48,625 bases of DNA, from assembly GCA_021781495.1 (NCBI GenBank), contig JAJXWS010000017.1:1-48625 (forward strand), in the 5' to 3' direction. This document shows positions 1 through 8,096 of the stretch, piece after piece. Each line of letters begins with the position of its first letter. The stretch's first letter is position 1. The translations under genes and the position numbers were made by a program. This DNA comes from Acidobacteriota bacterium (GTDB lineage: Bacteria; Acidobacteriota; Terriglobia; Terriglobales; Acidobacteriaceae). Below the pieces are notes generated by a model. That model made no database searches and was not told where the DNA came from. It saw only the letters and a list, made by a program, of their open reading frames with translations.

Positions 1-411
<411 letters not shown>

Positions 412-450
412 GTTGGCCTTCCCTATTCTGACCCATGGATGCCTAAACAG

Positions 451-480
451 CAAAAGCGCCACGCGAAGGTGGCGCTTTTG
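451..480 (-). terminator. Hairpin terminator, 12-bp perfect stem
   Basis: CAAAAGCGCCAC (451-462) and GTGGCGCTTTTG (469-480) form a perfect 12-bp stem with a 6-base loop. The outer A/T pairs give a U-rich tract on either strand, so it could work in both directions. It sits 23 bases past the stop of the small minus-strand gene at 504-731 and upstream of ribB, so it probably separates these two minus-strand units. Confidence 0.7.
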
Positions 481-503
481 GGAACGGCCGAGGCCGGCAT
501 GGC

Positions 504-731
504 TTAGAGAGTGGATTCGATTTCAAAGCCCCACGCTTCGAGCAGGGCCTCAGGGATGTATTTGGAATTCTTGTTCCGGCGGGCCCATTCCCGAAGGCGC
601 GTAGACCGGATGTATTGGTCCGGGGTCAACTTGAACTCCTTGACGATCTGCTCAAAGGAGGTGACAGTGGGCACAACCGGGCCGATGGGCTCCGGCTTGC
701 CCCAATTCGGATTTCCACGACGCTTTGCCAT
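504..731 (-). CDS. Small conserved-looking protein, 75 residues, unknown function
   Basis: An ATG at 731 is preceded on the minus strand by AAGGAAA, a good ribosome binding site at normal spacing. The product is 75 residues and soluble, with a basic start ([15 protein letters not shown]), a proline-rich segment, then a probable helical part ([30 protein letters not shown]) and an acidic tail. It ends just before a strong hairpin terminator, and its upstream side (732-1014) is an AT-rich non-coding stretch, so it looks like a stand-alone transcription unit. I do not recognise a family. The basic N-terminus and compact helices would suit a nucleic-acid- or ribosome-associated protein, but that is a guess. 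The good start signal and terminator make it likely to be a real gene. Confidence 0.7.
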   Translation of the reverse strand: MAKRRGNPNWGKPEPIGPVVPTVTSFEQIVKEFKLTPDQYIRSTRLREWARRNKNSKYIPEALLEAWGFEIESTL

Positions 732-1014
732 TGTGTTCGTTTCCTTAAGATGGGTGAGTTGCGTTTACATCCTTGGCGGAGGCGGGGGTAACAACGTGGC
801 CAGAGGACAATCTAGGTTTCTATTTTAGGTATTTTTTCTTCAAAAATCAATAAAAATTCTAGGGGAAACCCTAGGGAGAAGATGTGGCAAAGATTTTCCA
901 TCATGCAGATCAATAAGCACTTATATGTTGATGCACAAGGAAACGCCGGGCCGGGTGGCAAATGAAATGAGGGCCGGGTGGCGCGGTTCCTGTGCAGAAT
1001 GGCAGGATACTCTT

Positions 1015-1614
1015 ATGACAACATTCCTGCGGGTGGTGGCAGGCGGGCTTTTGTGCCTTGGACTGGGGGCGTTGCAGAGCCGCGCCGTGGAGCTGAAGGT
1101 GAGCCGGAATGCCATTGAGCAGACGCTGAAACAACAGCTTTTCCATGGGCCCGATGGGCGGTATTACCTGAAGGGGAATGAGAAGACTCCCTGCTCTGTG
1201 TATGCCGAGGACGCGCGGCTGAGCTTTGTGCAGGACCGGATTGTGGTGGACGTGAAGACGCGCGCCAGGCTGGGCAAGCAGGTGGGCGGAGCGTGCATTG
1301 GATTTGCCATGGCGCCGACGGCCGAGGTGAGCCTGCAGCCGTATGGAGAGGGCGAGACGATCGGCTTTCGGGATGCGCAGGTGGTGAAGGTGAGCGACCG
1401 GCGAGAGCTGAACTTTCTGCTGTCGCCGTTCCTGAGCCGGCAGATTCCTTCGAGCATGAAGGTGAACGCGGCGGAGCTGCTGCGGAATGCGCTGGCGGGG
1501 TCTACGGCGACCTCAGGCTACAAGGTGACGCTGGACCGGCTGCAGATTCACTCGATTGTGGTGCAGGGCGACAACCTGGTGGTGGATGTGGACGGGGACC
1601 TGAGCGTGCGCTAG
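1015..1614 (+). CDS. Exported protein of unknown function
   Basis: The frame is open from 925, but the ATG at 1015 gives a standard signal peptide (MTTFLRVVAGGLLCLGLGALQSRA, cleavage expected near residue 24) and has AGGA about 8 bases upstream, so I start there; the product is 199 residues. The mature part has two cysteines (in TPCSVYAED and GGACIGFAM), alternating hydrophobic residues typical of beta strands, and a C-terminal repeat of strands ending in VVDVDGDLSVR. This resembles secreted lipid-binding-like or DUF-type beta proteins, but I cannot assign a family. The upstream region 732-1014 is AT-rich around 820-880 and probably carries the promoters for this gene and the divergent 75-residue gene. 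A bidirectional hairpin follows the stop. Confidence 0.75.
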   Translation: MTTFLRVVAGGLLCLGLGALQSRAVELKVSRNAIEQTLKQQLFHGPDGRYYLKGNEKTPCSVYAEDARLSFVQDRIVVDVKTRARLGKQVGGACIGFAMAPTAEVSLQPYGEGETIGFRDAQVVKVSDRRELNFLLSPFLSRQIPSSMKVNAAELLRNALAGSTATSGYKVTLDRLQIHSIVVQGDNLVVDVDGDLSVR

Positions 1615-1643
1615 CGCGAGGCAGCGCTGAATGGCGCGGAGAT

Positions 1644-1672
1644 GCGGCCCGGCAGTTGGACTGCCGGGCCGC
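1644..1672. terminator. Hairpin terminator between convergent genes
   Basis: GCGGCCCGGCAGT (1644-1656) pairs perfectly with ACTGCCGGGCCGC (1660-1672) around a 3-base loop. It lies between the exported protein gene ending at 1614 and the convergent universal stress protein gene ending at 1712. There is only a weak T-rich tail, so efficiency is uncertain; its position suggests it serves both genes. Confidence 0.6.
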
Positions 1673-1711
1673 GATTGCTTTCGGGCGCGATGCGGACTAT
1701 CCGCCGCTCGA

Positions 1712-2224
1712 CTACCACCACTCCATGGAGCGGCCGAAGGGCACCTTGGCGCTGCTCTCAGGCTTGGGCGTGCGCAGGAGCAGGAGCGGGCACTGCACGA
1801 GCTTGACGACCTTCTCTGCGATGGAGCCGAAGACGAGCGGATACCAGCCTGAGAGGCCGTGGGTGGAGATGACGACGAGGTCAATGCCGTCGCGCTCGAT
1901 GGCGTCGAGGATGGTTCCGGCGATATCGTTGCTGACTTCCACGGCGGACTTGGCCACGATGCCCTTGGCGCCGAGGGCGGTCTGCGAGACGGCGAAGCGG
2001 TCGTCAGCCTCTTTGCGGGCGCGCTCGATGACAGCGGCCTCGGTGATGGAATCGGGAAGCGAGACGTGCGGGAAGGCAGGAATTACGTGGAGAAGATGAA
2101 CTTCAGCCTGGAATTTCTGCGCGAGCTCGGCAGCGGCGTCGAGTGCGGCATGGGATGAAGCGCTGAAGTCGACAGGGACCAGGATTCTGGTGGGAATTGC
2201 GCTATGAGAACCTGCTTCGGGCAT
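1712..2224 (-). CDS. Universal stress protein, UspA family
   Basis: The frame is open further upstream, but the ATG at 2224 has a strong GAGGAGA ribosome binding site and gives a family-typical start (MPEAGSH, then TRILVPVDFSASSHAALDAA); the product is 170 residues, one Usp domain. Family features visible are the first strand with the DFSASS loop, the central DLVVISTHG strand, and the nucleotide-binding motif STHGLSGWYPLVFGSIAEKVV-type segment, with HG-LS-G and the later GS before AEKVV, as in ATP-binding Usp proteins. The C-terminal strand is CPLLLLRTP. Usp proteins are cytoplasmic stress-associated nucleotide-binding proteins with ill-defined targets. It is a single gene, facing away from the secreted protein gene, with no partner that points to a specific role. 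Confidence 0.9.
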   Translation of the reverse strand: MPEAGSHSAIPTRILVPVDFSASSHAALDAAAELAQKFQAEVHLLHVIPAFPHVSLPDSITEAAVIERARKEADDRFAVSQTALGAKGIVAKSAVEVSNDIAGTILDAIERDGIDLVVISTHGLSGWYPLVFGSIAEKVVKLVQCPLLLLRTPKPESSAKVPFGRSMEWW

Positions 2225-2350
2225 CGTTGTCTCCTCGCCGGACCACACACGTGGAAGGGCTATGAATTTTTCGCACACCATCATAGCAAGCCGAAGCTGC
2301 GAATGAGACGTGACCGGGAACACACTTCGACCGGTGAAGCGGGACAGGGA

Positions 2351-3544
2351 CTACTGTTGCCCGGCGCTCTGGATGTGCGCGGCGGCACCGAGCAGTGTGT
2401 GCAGCGTACGGGTCCACTGCTCGAGCTCGGCGACGGGAACGCGCTCGCGGGAGGAGTGGGCGGTGTGCATATCGCCGGGGCCGATGACGATGACCTCGTC
2501 GGCAATGCGAGCGAGGCGGGATGCCTCTGACCCGAAGCTGATGCCGGTGGGCAGGCGCGCGGGTTGACCGGTATCGGCGGCGATGGCGGCGAGACGCTGG
2601 CGGAGCGGCCCCTGCGCGGATGGCTCGAAGCCGGGCTCGGCGCGGAGCGGCTCAATGTGGATGCGGGCGCGGGGCTCCTCGCTGCGGAGCTGCTCGGCAA
2701 GACGCTCGAGCTCGTGGAGGACGGCACTTGGCGGGTCGGACGGGATGGGACGCCACTCGACGAGGAAGGAGCAGGCGCCGGCGATGATGTTTTTGGCCGA
2801 GCCGCCCTGCAGGACGCCGACGTTCCAGGTGGTGTGCGGGGGATCGAAGAGCGGGCTGGGAGCGGCGCTGGTTACCAGATGCTGGAGGCGCGCCTGCATG
2901 CGATGGAGAAAGCGTACGGCGAGCGCAATGGCGGAGAGGCCTTCGGCGGGATAAGCGGAGTGGGCTTCGACGCCGTGGATGGAGACGCGGGCGAGACCGT
3001 AGCCCTTGCCGGCGATGCCGGGATGCAGGCTGGTTGGCTCACTGACGATGGCGGAGCGAATGCGAAGACTGGTGGCGGCGAGGAGGCACTCCATGCCCTT
3101 GCAGCCGATCTCCTCGTCGGCGGTGAGGATGAGCGCGACATCGGGCCGCATGGCGGAGGGCGGACAGGAGTTGAGCGCGGCGAGGAAGCAGGCGAGCGCG
3201 CCTTTGACGTCGCAGGCTCCGCAGGCGTGGAGGAATGCGGCGTCGGCGCTGGGCAGAAGCTCAAGGGCGGTGTGCCAGGACTCGGCGAAGGGAACGGTGT
3301 CTGTGTGGCAGACGAAGGCGAGGCCGATGGGCTGGTCCGATCCGAAGCCGGAATCGGGCGCGGAGGCAGGTTGCGCGATGAGGTTCGCCTTGGCGATGCC
3401 GTTCTCATCGGCGTAGGGGAAGCGCTGGGCGCGCCAGCCGCGATTCTGGAGGAACTCCTCAACCCAGTGGATGAGCGGGAGGTTGGACGAAGCGGAGGGC
3501 GTGGGGATGGCGACGAGGAGTCGCAGGATTTCAGCGGCGGTCAT
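2351..3544 (-). CDS. M20-family amidohydrolase (ArgE/DapE-like), last gene of the hut operon
   Basis: A 397-residue metallo-amidohydrolase of the M20 type. All family landmarks are present: H80 and D82 in HTDTVP, the bridging D112 in ACDVKGALA, the catalytic/metal-binding E144-E145 in TADEEIG, E169 in SEPTS, and the C-terminal metal histidine in GPGDMHTAHSSRE; the HGVEAHSAYP segment belongs to the lid domain. Relatives hydrolyse N-acyl amino acids (acetylornithine deacetylase, succinyl-diaminopimelate desuccinylase, LysK). Its ATG overlaps the hutI stop by 4 bases, so it should be translated together with the histidine-degradation genes. The pathway encoded here makes N-formylglutamate through HutF, and no recognisable HutG deformylase is present, so a role as N-formylglutamate amidohydrolase is a reasonable inference, not a demonstrated one. 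A plain ArgE or peptidase role is the alternative. Confidence 0.88.
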   Translation of the reverse strand: MTAAEILRLLVAIPTPSASSNLPLIHWVEEFLQNRGWRAQRFPYADENGIAKANLIAQPASAPDSGFGSDQPIGLAFVCHTDTVPFAESWHTALELLPSADAAFLHACGACDVKGALACFLAALNSCPPSAMRPDVALILTADEEIGCKGMECLLAATSLRIRSAIVSEPTSLHPGIAGKGYGLARVSIHGVEAHSAYPAEGLSAIALAVRFLHRMQARLQHLVTSAAPSPLFDPPHTTWNVGVLQGGSAKNIIAGACSFLVEWRPIPSDPPSAVLHELERLAEQLRSEEPRARIHIEPLRAEPGFEPSAQGPLRQRLAAIAADTGQPARLPTGISFGSEASRLARIADEVIVIGPGDMHTAHSSRERVPVAELEQWTRTLHTLLGAAAHIQSAGQQ

Positions 3545-4791
3545 GGCGTGACTTCCCTGCCCGCGATGAAGACGCGGGGGCGCGCGGGAGCGGCGATGAA
3601 GTAGGCCAGCTCGCGATAGTCGGTGAACTCGTGGATGAGGAAGTCAGCCTGCTTGGCGGGCTCGAGCGAGCCAATGAGATGGCCGAGGCCGAGGCTGTGC
3701 GCGGCATTGATGGTGGCGGCGGCGAGGGCCTGCGCGGGCGAGAGGCCCATGTGCAGGCACGCGAGCGAGAGGATGAAGGGGATGGACGGGATGGGCGAGG
3801 AGCCGGGGTTGAAGTCCGTGGCGAGAACAATGGCGAGACCAAGCTCAACCATGCTGAGCGCGGGCGGATAGTGGGTGCGGCCGAGCGCGAAGACGGAGCC
3901 GGGCAAAAGGACGGGCTGCACACCGGCCTGGCGAAGCTGCTGAAGCACCTCGGGAGTGACGGTCTCAAGGTGATCGGCGGTGGCGGCGCGGAGTTCGGCG
4001 GCGAGGGCGGCGCCGGTGCCAGGGCGGAACTGCTCGGCGTGGATGCGGGGGCGAAGGCCGTGGCGCTGGGCGGCTGCGAGGACGGTGCGGGCTTCTTCGA
4101 CGGTGAAGGCGTGGTCGTCACAGAAGGCGTCGCAGAAGCGGGCGAGGCCGGCGTGGGCGACCTGGGGGATGAGCGTCTCGGCGATGAAGCGGACGTAGTC
4201 GTGGCGGCGGCCGGCGTACTCGGGCGGCACGGTGTGCGCGGCAAGCAGTGTGGGCACGATGTGCGTGGGTCCCTGCGCATTGAGGCGCGCAAGGACGCGC
4301 AGCATGCGCAGCTCAGTGTCGTGATCGAGGCCGTAGCCGGACTTGGCCTCGAGGGTGGTGGTGCCGGTGCGCAGCATCCAGCGCTGATGGCGCGCAGCGG
4401 CGGCGAGGAGTTCGTCCTCCGTGGCCATGCGGGTGAGCGAGACGGTGCGCAGGATGCCGCCGCCGGATGCGGCGATCTGCTGGTAGGTGGCTCCGGCGAT
4501 GCGCTGCTCGAACTCCGCGGCGCGATTGCCGGCGAAGACAAGGTGCGTGTGCGCATCCACAAAGCCGGGAGTGACGCAGCGGCCCTCGGCGTCGAGGATG
4601 GTGGCTTCAGAGGGTATCCGGGAGCGGAGTTCCGCGTAAGGACCGGCGGCGACGATGGAGTCTCCGGCGAGGAGGAGTGCGGCGTTGGCGTGGATGGCGA
4701 GGTGCTGAAGCTCGTCGCCGACGCGGGGGCGCGATGGCCCCGCGAGGGTGACGAGCTGACCGATGTTGACGACCGCGTGGGTGACGGACAT
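3541..4791 (-). CDS. hutI: Imidazolonepropionase
   Basis: The 416-residue product is a full-length amidohydrolase-superfamily HutI. It opens the imidazolone ring of 4-imidazolone-5-propanoate to give N-formimino-L-glutamate, the third step of histidine degradation. Visible features are the metal-binding H81 and H83 in DAHTHLVFAG, the substrate-binding KSGYGL segment, IHAEQF with a further metal histidine, and ATDFNPGS carrying the metal aspartate. The start ATG at 4791 lies 2 bases after the hutU stop, and the stop overlaps the M20 gene by 4 bases, so it sits within a tightly coupled operon. Nothing in it looks degenerate, and the family call is secure. Confidence 0.96.
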   Translation of the reverse strand: MSVTHAVVNIGQLVTLAGPSRPRVGDELQHLAIHANAALLLAGDSIVAAGPYAELRSRIPSEATILDAEGRCVTPGFVDAHTHLVFAGNRAAEFEQRIAGATYQQIAASGGGILRTVSLTRMATEDELLAAAARHQRWMLRTGTTTLEAKSGYGLDHDTELRMLRVLARLNAQGPTHIVPTLLAAHTVPPEYAGRRHDYVRFIAETLIPQVAHAGLARFCDAFCDDHAFTVEEARTVLAAAQRHGLRPRIHAEQFRPGTGAALAAELRAATADHLETVTPEVLQQLRQAGVQPVLLPGSVFALGRTHYPPALSMVELGLAIVLATDFNPGSSPIPSIPFILSLACLHMGLSPAQALAAATINAAHSLGLGHLIGSLEPAKQADFLIHEFTDYRELAYFIAAPARPRVFIAGREVTP

Positions 4792-4793
4792 GT

Positions 4794-6458
4794 CTACTTG
4801 CCCGCCATCGGGATATGGATGCCGCGTTCGCGTGCGGTTTTGCGGGCGAGCGGATAACCCGCGTCCGCGTGGCGCGCGACGCCGATGCCGGGATCGTTGT
4901 TGAGCACGCGGGCGATGCGGCGGGCGGCGTTGGGGGAGCCGTCCGCGACGGTGACCTGGCCGGCGTGCAGCGAGAAGCCCATGCCGACTCCGCCGCCGTG
5001 ATGGAAGCTGACCCAGGTGGCGCCGGATGCGGTGTTGAGCAGAGCGTTGAGGATGGGCCAGTCGGCAACGGCATCAGAGCCGTCGAGCATCTTTTCGGTT
5101 TCGCGATAGGGGCTGGCGACGGAGCCGGTGTCGAGATGGTCGCGGCCGATGGCGACGGGCGCGGAGAGCTCACCTTTGCGGACGAGATGGTTCATGGCCT
5201 CGCCCATGCGGGCACGCTCGCCGTAGCCGAGCCAGCAGATGCGCGCGGGAAGTCCCTGGAAGGCGAAACGGCCGCGGGCGAGACGCAGCCAGCGGGTGAG
5301 GATTTCGTTCTCCGGAAAGAGCTCGAGTGCGAGGCGGTCGGTGCGGTCGATGTCGCGGGGATCGCCGGAGAGCGCGACCCAGCGGAAGGGCCCGGAGCCG
5401 GTGCAGAAGAGCGGGCGAATGTACTCCGGTACGAAGCCTGGGATGAGGAAGGCGTCGGAGCAACCGGCGTCGAAGGCGTAGCGGCGGATGTTGTTGCCGT
5501 AGTCGAAGGCGATGGCGCCGGCGCGTTGCAGGGCGAGCATGGCGTTGACGTGGACGACCATGGACTGCGTGGAGCAGAGCACGTACTCCTCGGGATCGCG
5601 GCGGCGAAGCTCCGCAGCCTGATCGAGGCTGAAGCCACGGGGGACGTATCCGTTGAGGGGATCGTGGGCGCTGGTCTGATCGGTGATGACATCGACGTGA
5701 ACGCCGCGGCGGACTATCTCCGGCAGCACGTCCGCGCAGTTGCCGACGAGGCCGACGGAGAGCGCGCGGCCCTCGCGGCGGGCGGACTCGCAGAGGGAGA
5801 GCGCCTTGTCGAGGTCATCGGCGATGAGGTCGCAGTAGCGCGTGTCCACGCGGCGCTGGATGCGGCTGCGATCCACGTCGATGGCAAGGACGACACCGTC
5901 ATTCAAGGTGACGGCGAGCGGCTGCGCGCCGCCCATGCCACCGACGCCGCCGGTGACGACGAGACGGCCCTTGAGCGAGCCGCCGAAGTGGCGCTCGGCA
6001 AGCGCGGCGAAGGTCTGGAAGGTTCCCTGGAGGATGCCCTGCGTGCCGATGTAGATCCAGCTGCCTGCGGTCATCTGGCCGTACATCATGAGGCCTTTGC
6101 GATCGAGCTCGTGGAAGTGCTCCCATGTGGCCCATTTGCCGACGAGGTTGGAGTTGGCGAGGATGACGCGCGGGGCCATGTCGTGGGTGGGAAAGACGGC
6201 GACGGGCTTGCCGGACTGGATGAGCAGCGTCTCCTCGTCGCCGAGCTGTTCGAGCTCGTGGACGATGGCGTGGTAGCACTCCCAGTTGCGCGCGGCGCGG
6301 CCGATGCCGCCGTAGACGACGAGGTCCTCAGGACGCTCGGCGACTTCGGGATCGAGGTTGTTCATGAGGCAGCGGAGAGCCGCTTCCTGCTGCCAGCCCC
6401 GGCAGCGGAGCTGGGTGCCGCGCGGCGCGTGAATGATGGATGAGGCCGAAGTGGTCAT
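4794..6458 (-). CDS. hutU: Urocanate hydratase
   Basis: The 554-residue product has the usual length of urocanase, which hydrates urocanate to 4-imidazolone-5-propanoate with tightly bound NAD+ as an electrophile. Family motifs are the NAD-binding glycine cluster ([14 protein letters not shown], near residue 170), the conserved [11 protein letters not shown] segment, and the region [17 protein letters not shown], whose cysteine matches the conserved active-site cysteine. HHGGGVGMG near the C-terminus is also characteristic. The start ATG overlaps the hutF stop by 4 bases. A long open frame on the opposite strand (4815-6443) is only its antisense shadow. Histidine ammonia-lyase (hutH), which makes urocanate, is not in the window. 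Confidence 0.97.
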   Translation of the reverse strand: MTTSASSIIHAPRGTQLRCRGWQQEAALRCLMNNLDPEVAERPEDLVVYGGIGRAARNWECYHAIVHELEQLGDEETLLIQSGKPVAVFPTHDMAPRVILANSNLVGKWATWEHFHELDRKGLMMYGQMTAGSWIYIGTQGILQGTFQTFAALAERHFGGSLKGRLVVTGGVGGMGGAQPLAVTLNDGVVLAIDVDRSRIQRRVDTRYCDLIADDLDKALSLCESARREGRALSVGLVGNCADVLPEIVRRGVHVDVITDQTSAHDPLNGYVPRGFSLDQAAELRRRDPEEYVLCSTQSMVVHVNAMLALQRAGAIAFDYGNNIRRYAFDAGCSDAFLIPGFVPEYIRPLFCTGSGPFRWVALSGDPRDIDRTDRLALELFPENEILTRWLRLARGRFAFQGLPARICWLGYGERARMGEAMNHLVRKGELSAPVAIGRDHLDTGSVASPYRETEKMLDGSDAVADWPILNALLNTASGATWVSFHHGGGVGMGFSLHAGQVTVADGSPNAARRIARVLNNDPGIGVARHADAGYPLARKTARERGIHIPMAGK

Positions 6459-7846
6459 TGTTCCTCCGAATGACTGAAGCGCTGTTGCACGGCGCGATAA
6501 CTGGAACGGATCTCCTGGGCAAGCGGATGATGGCCATCCTGCAGGACGAGGCGGCCGGCGACGGCGACATCGCGAATGGCCGTGCGATTGAGCGCGAAGA
6601 CGGCCTGCGCGGCAAGGGACTCCTTGTCTGTGCCGAGAACGGAGAGATCGTCGAGATCGAAGGTGAAGAAGTCCGCCGGCTCACCGGGCGAGAGGTTGCC
6701 GCCTTTGACGCCGAGAGACTGATACCCGGAGCCGGTGGCGAAACGGAGGAGGCGCATGGCGATCTCCTCCTGCGCGATGCCGTCAAGGAAGCCTCGGCGG
6801 CGATATTGCAGGCGGAGATGGTACTCAAGCTGGCGGGCGTCTTCGAGGATGTCGATCTGCGCCTGACTGTCACTGCCGAAGGCGATGGGGATGCCGAGGC
6901 GCGCGGCGGCGTCGGCGGGAAAGATGCCGTCGCCGAGGTTGCGCTCAGTGGTGGGGCAGGAGCAGATGGTGCTGCCGGCGGCGGCCACTTTATCGAGCTC
7001 GGGTGCGGTGAGATGAATTGCGTGGACGAGCGTGGTTTGCGGCATGAGGACGCCGTGCTCGGCGATGAGCGCGACGGGCGTCTGGGCGTGCTCGGCGAAG
7101 CAGGCGTCGTTTTCCGCAGGCTGCTCGGAGACGTGCATGTGGAGCGGGATTTGCCAGGCGTGCGCGAAGGAGGCGATGCGGGTAAGCTCCGCGAGCGGCA
7201 CGGCTCGGATGCTATGGGGCGCGGCACCGACGTGGACGAGCGGATCGGCCGCGGTGTGATCGATGAGCGCGGCGAGGTTGTGCAGGTAGGTGTCGGCGGT
7301 CTCGTAGAACCGGCGCTGGCCGGGGTGCGGCTGCTGGCGATAGCCGGCGCGGAAGTAGGCGGTGCGGAGCAGGCAGATGCGCATGCCGACGGACTGCGCG
7401 GCGCGAATGACCTGGAGGGCCATCTCATTGGGGTCGGCGTAGGGCTGGCCTTCGGGGTCGTTGTGGAGGTAGTGGAACTCGCCGACGACGGTGATGCCGG
7501 AGAGGAGCATCTCCAAAAACGCGGCGCGGGCCACATCGTAGAGGTCCGGCGGCGCGAGGAGAGCGGCGGCGCGGTACATCTGCTCGCGCCAGGCCCAGAA
7601 GGTGTCTCCGCCGACGGCGCGGCCCTCAGCACGGGCGCGGAAGAGGCGCTGGAAGGCGTGTGAGTGCGCGTTGGCAAGGCCGGGCAGAAGGGCCTTGCCG
7701 GGCAGACGCACCACCTCCGTGGTGGGAGGGATGGCGGTGGACTCAGCGTAACCGAGGACGTTGCCGTCATCGCAGACGAGCAGGCCGGTGGCCTGGTGCG
7801 CACGTCCGTCGGCAAAGAGAAGGTCAGGCAAAAAAAGCTGCGGCAT
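6455..7846 (-). CDS. hutF: Formimidoylglutamate deiminase
   Basis: The 463-residue product belongs to the amidohydrolase superfamily and matches HutF, which deiminates N-formimino-L-glutamate to N-formyl-L-glutamate and ammonia, the five-step version of histidine degradation. Metal ligands are seen in [10 protein letters not shown] (H61, H63), [18 protein letters not shown] and [10 protein letters not shown], with the HutF-typical order. The ATG at 7846 has GGGAGAA about 6 bases upstream, and this is the first gene of the hut operon; it is followed by hutU with a 4-base overlap. The operon promoter must lie in 7847-8096, shared with the divergent glucosidase gene; I could not pick a convincing -35/-10 pair there. 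Confidence 0.94.
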   Translation of the reverse strand: MPQLFLPDLLFADGRAHQATGLLVCDDGNVLGYAESTAIPPTTEVVRLPGKALLPGLANAHSHAFQRLFRARAEGRAVGGDTFWAWREQMYRAAALLAPPDLYDVARAAFLEMLLSGITVVGEFHYLHNDPEGQPYADPNEMALQVIRAAQSVGMRICLLRTAYFRAGYRQQPHPGQRRFYETADTYLHNLAALIDHTAADPLVHVGAAPHSIRAVPLAELTRIASFAHAWQIPLHMHVSEQPAENDACFAEHAQTPVALIAEHGVLMPQTTLVHAIHLTAPELDKVAAAGSTICSCPTTERNLGDGIFPADAAARLGIPIAFGSDSQAQIDILEDARQLEYHLRLQYRRRGFLDGIAQEEIAMRLLRFATGSGYQSLGVKGGNLSPGEPADFFTFDLDDLSVLGTDKESLAAQAVFALNRTAIRDVAVAGRLVLQDGHHPLAQEIRSSYRAVQQRFSHSEEQ

Positions 7847-8096
7847 GGTCGTTCTCCCGCGACTACTGAGGATAGTAGCGCTGTATTGGACGCACTGAAA
7901 GGCGGAAACGCAGGAGAATTACGGATTGGATAGTGGAATCCACGGCAGATGCGTTGAACCAATTTGTTTCAGAGAGCGTACTGAGGAGAGCGCCGGGCGG
8001 CGCTGCGTGGAAGGCGACGGATTTTTGCCTGTTCCAAGAGGGGCAGCCCAGCGATTATTCTTTCGAGTACAAACAATCCGCTCCCATGAGGTGCAG

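Noticed and set aside
2564-3604. A 346-codon open frame on the plus strand
   Set aside because: Antisense to the M20 amidohydrolase, which has all its catalytic motifs on the minus strand.
4815-6443. A 542-codon open frame on the plus strand across hutU
   Set aside because: It is antisense to a well-conserved urocanase; its translation is a low-complexity mix of Gly, Ala, Asp, Glu and Val typical of the reverse frame of GC-rich genes.
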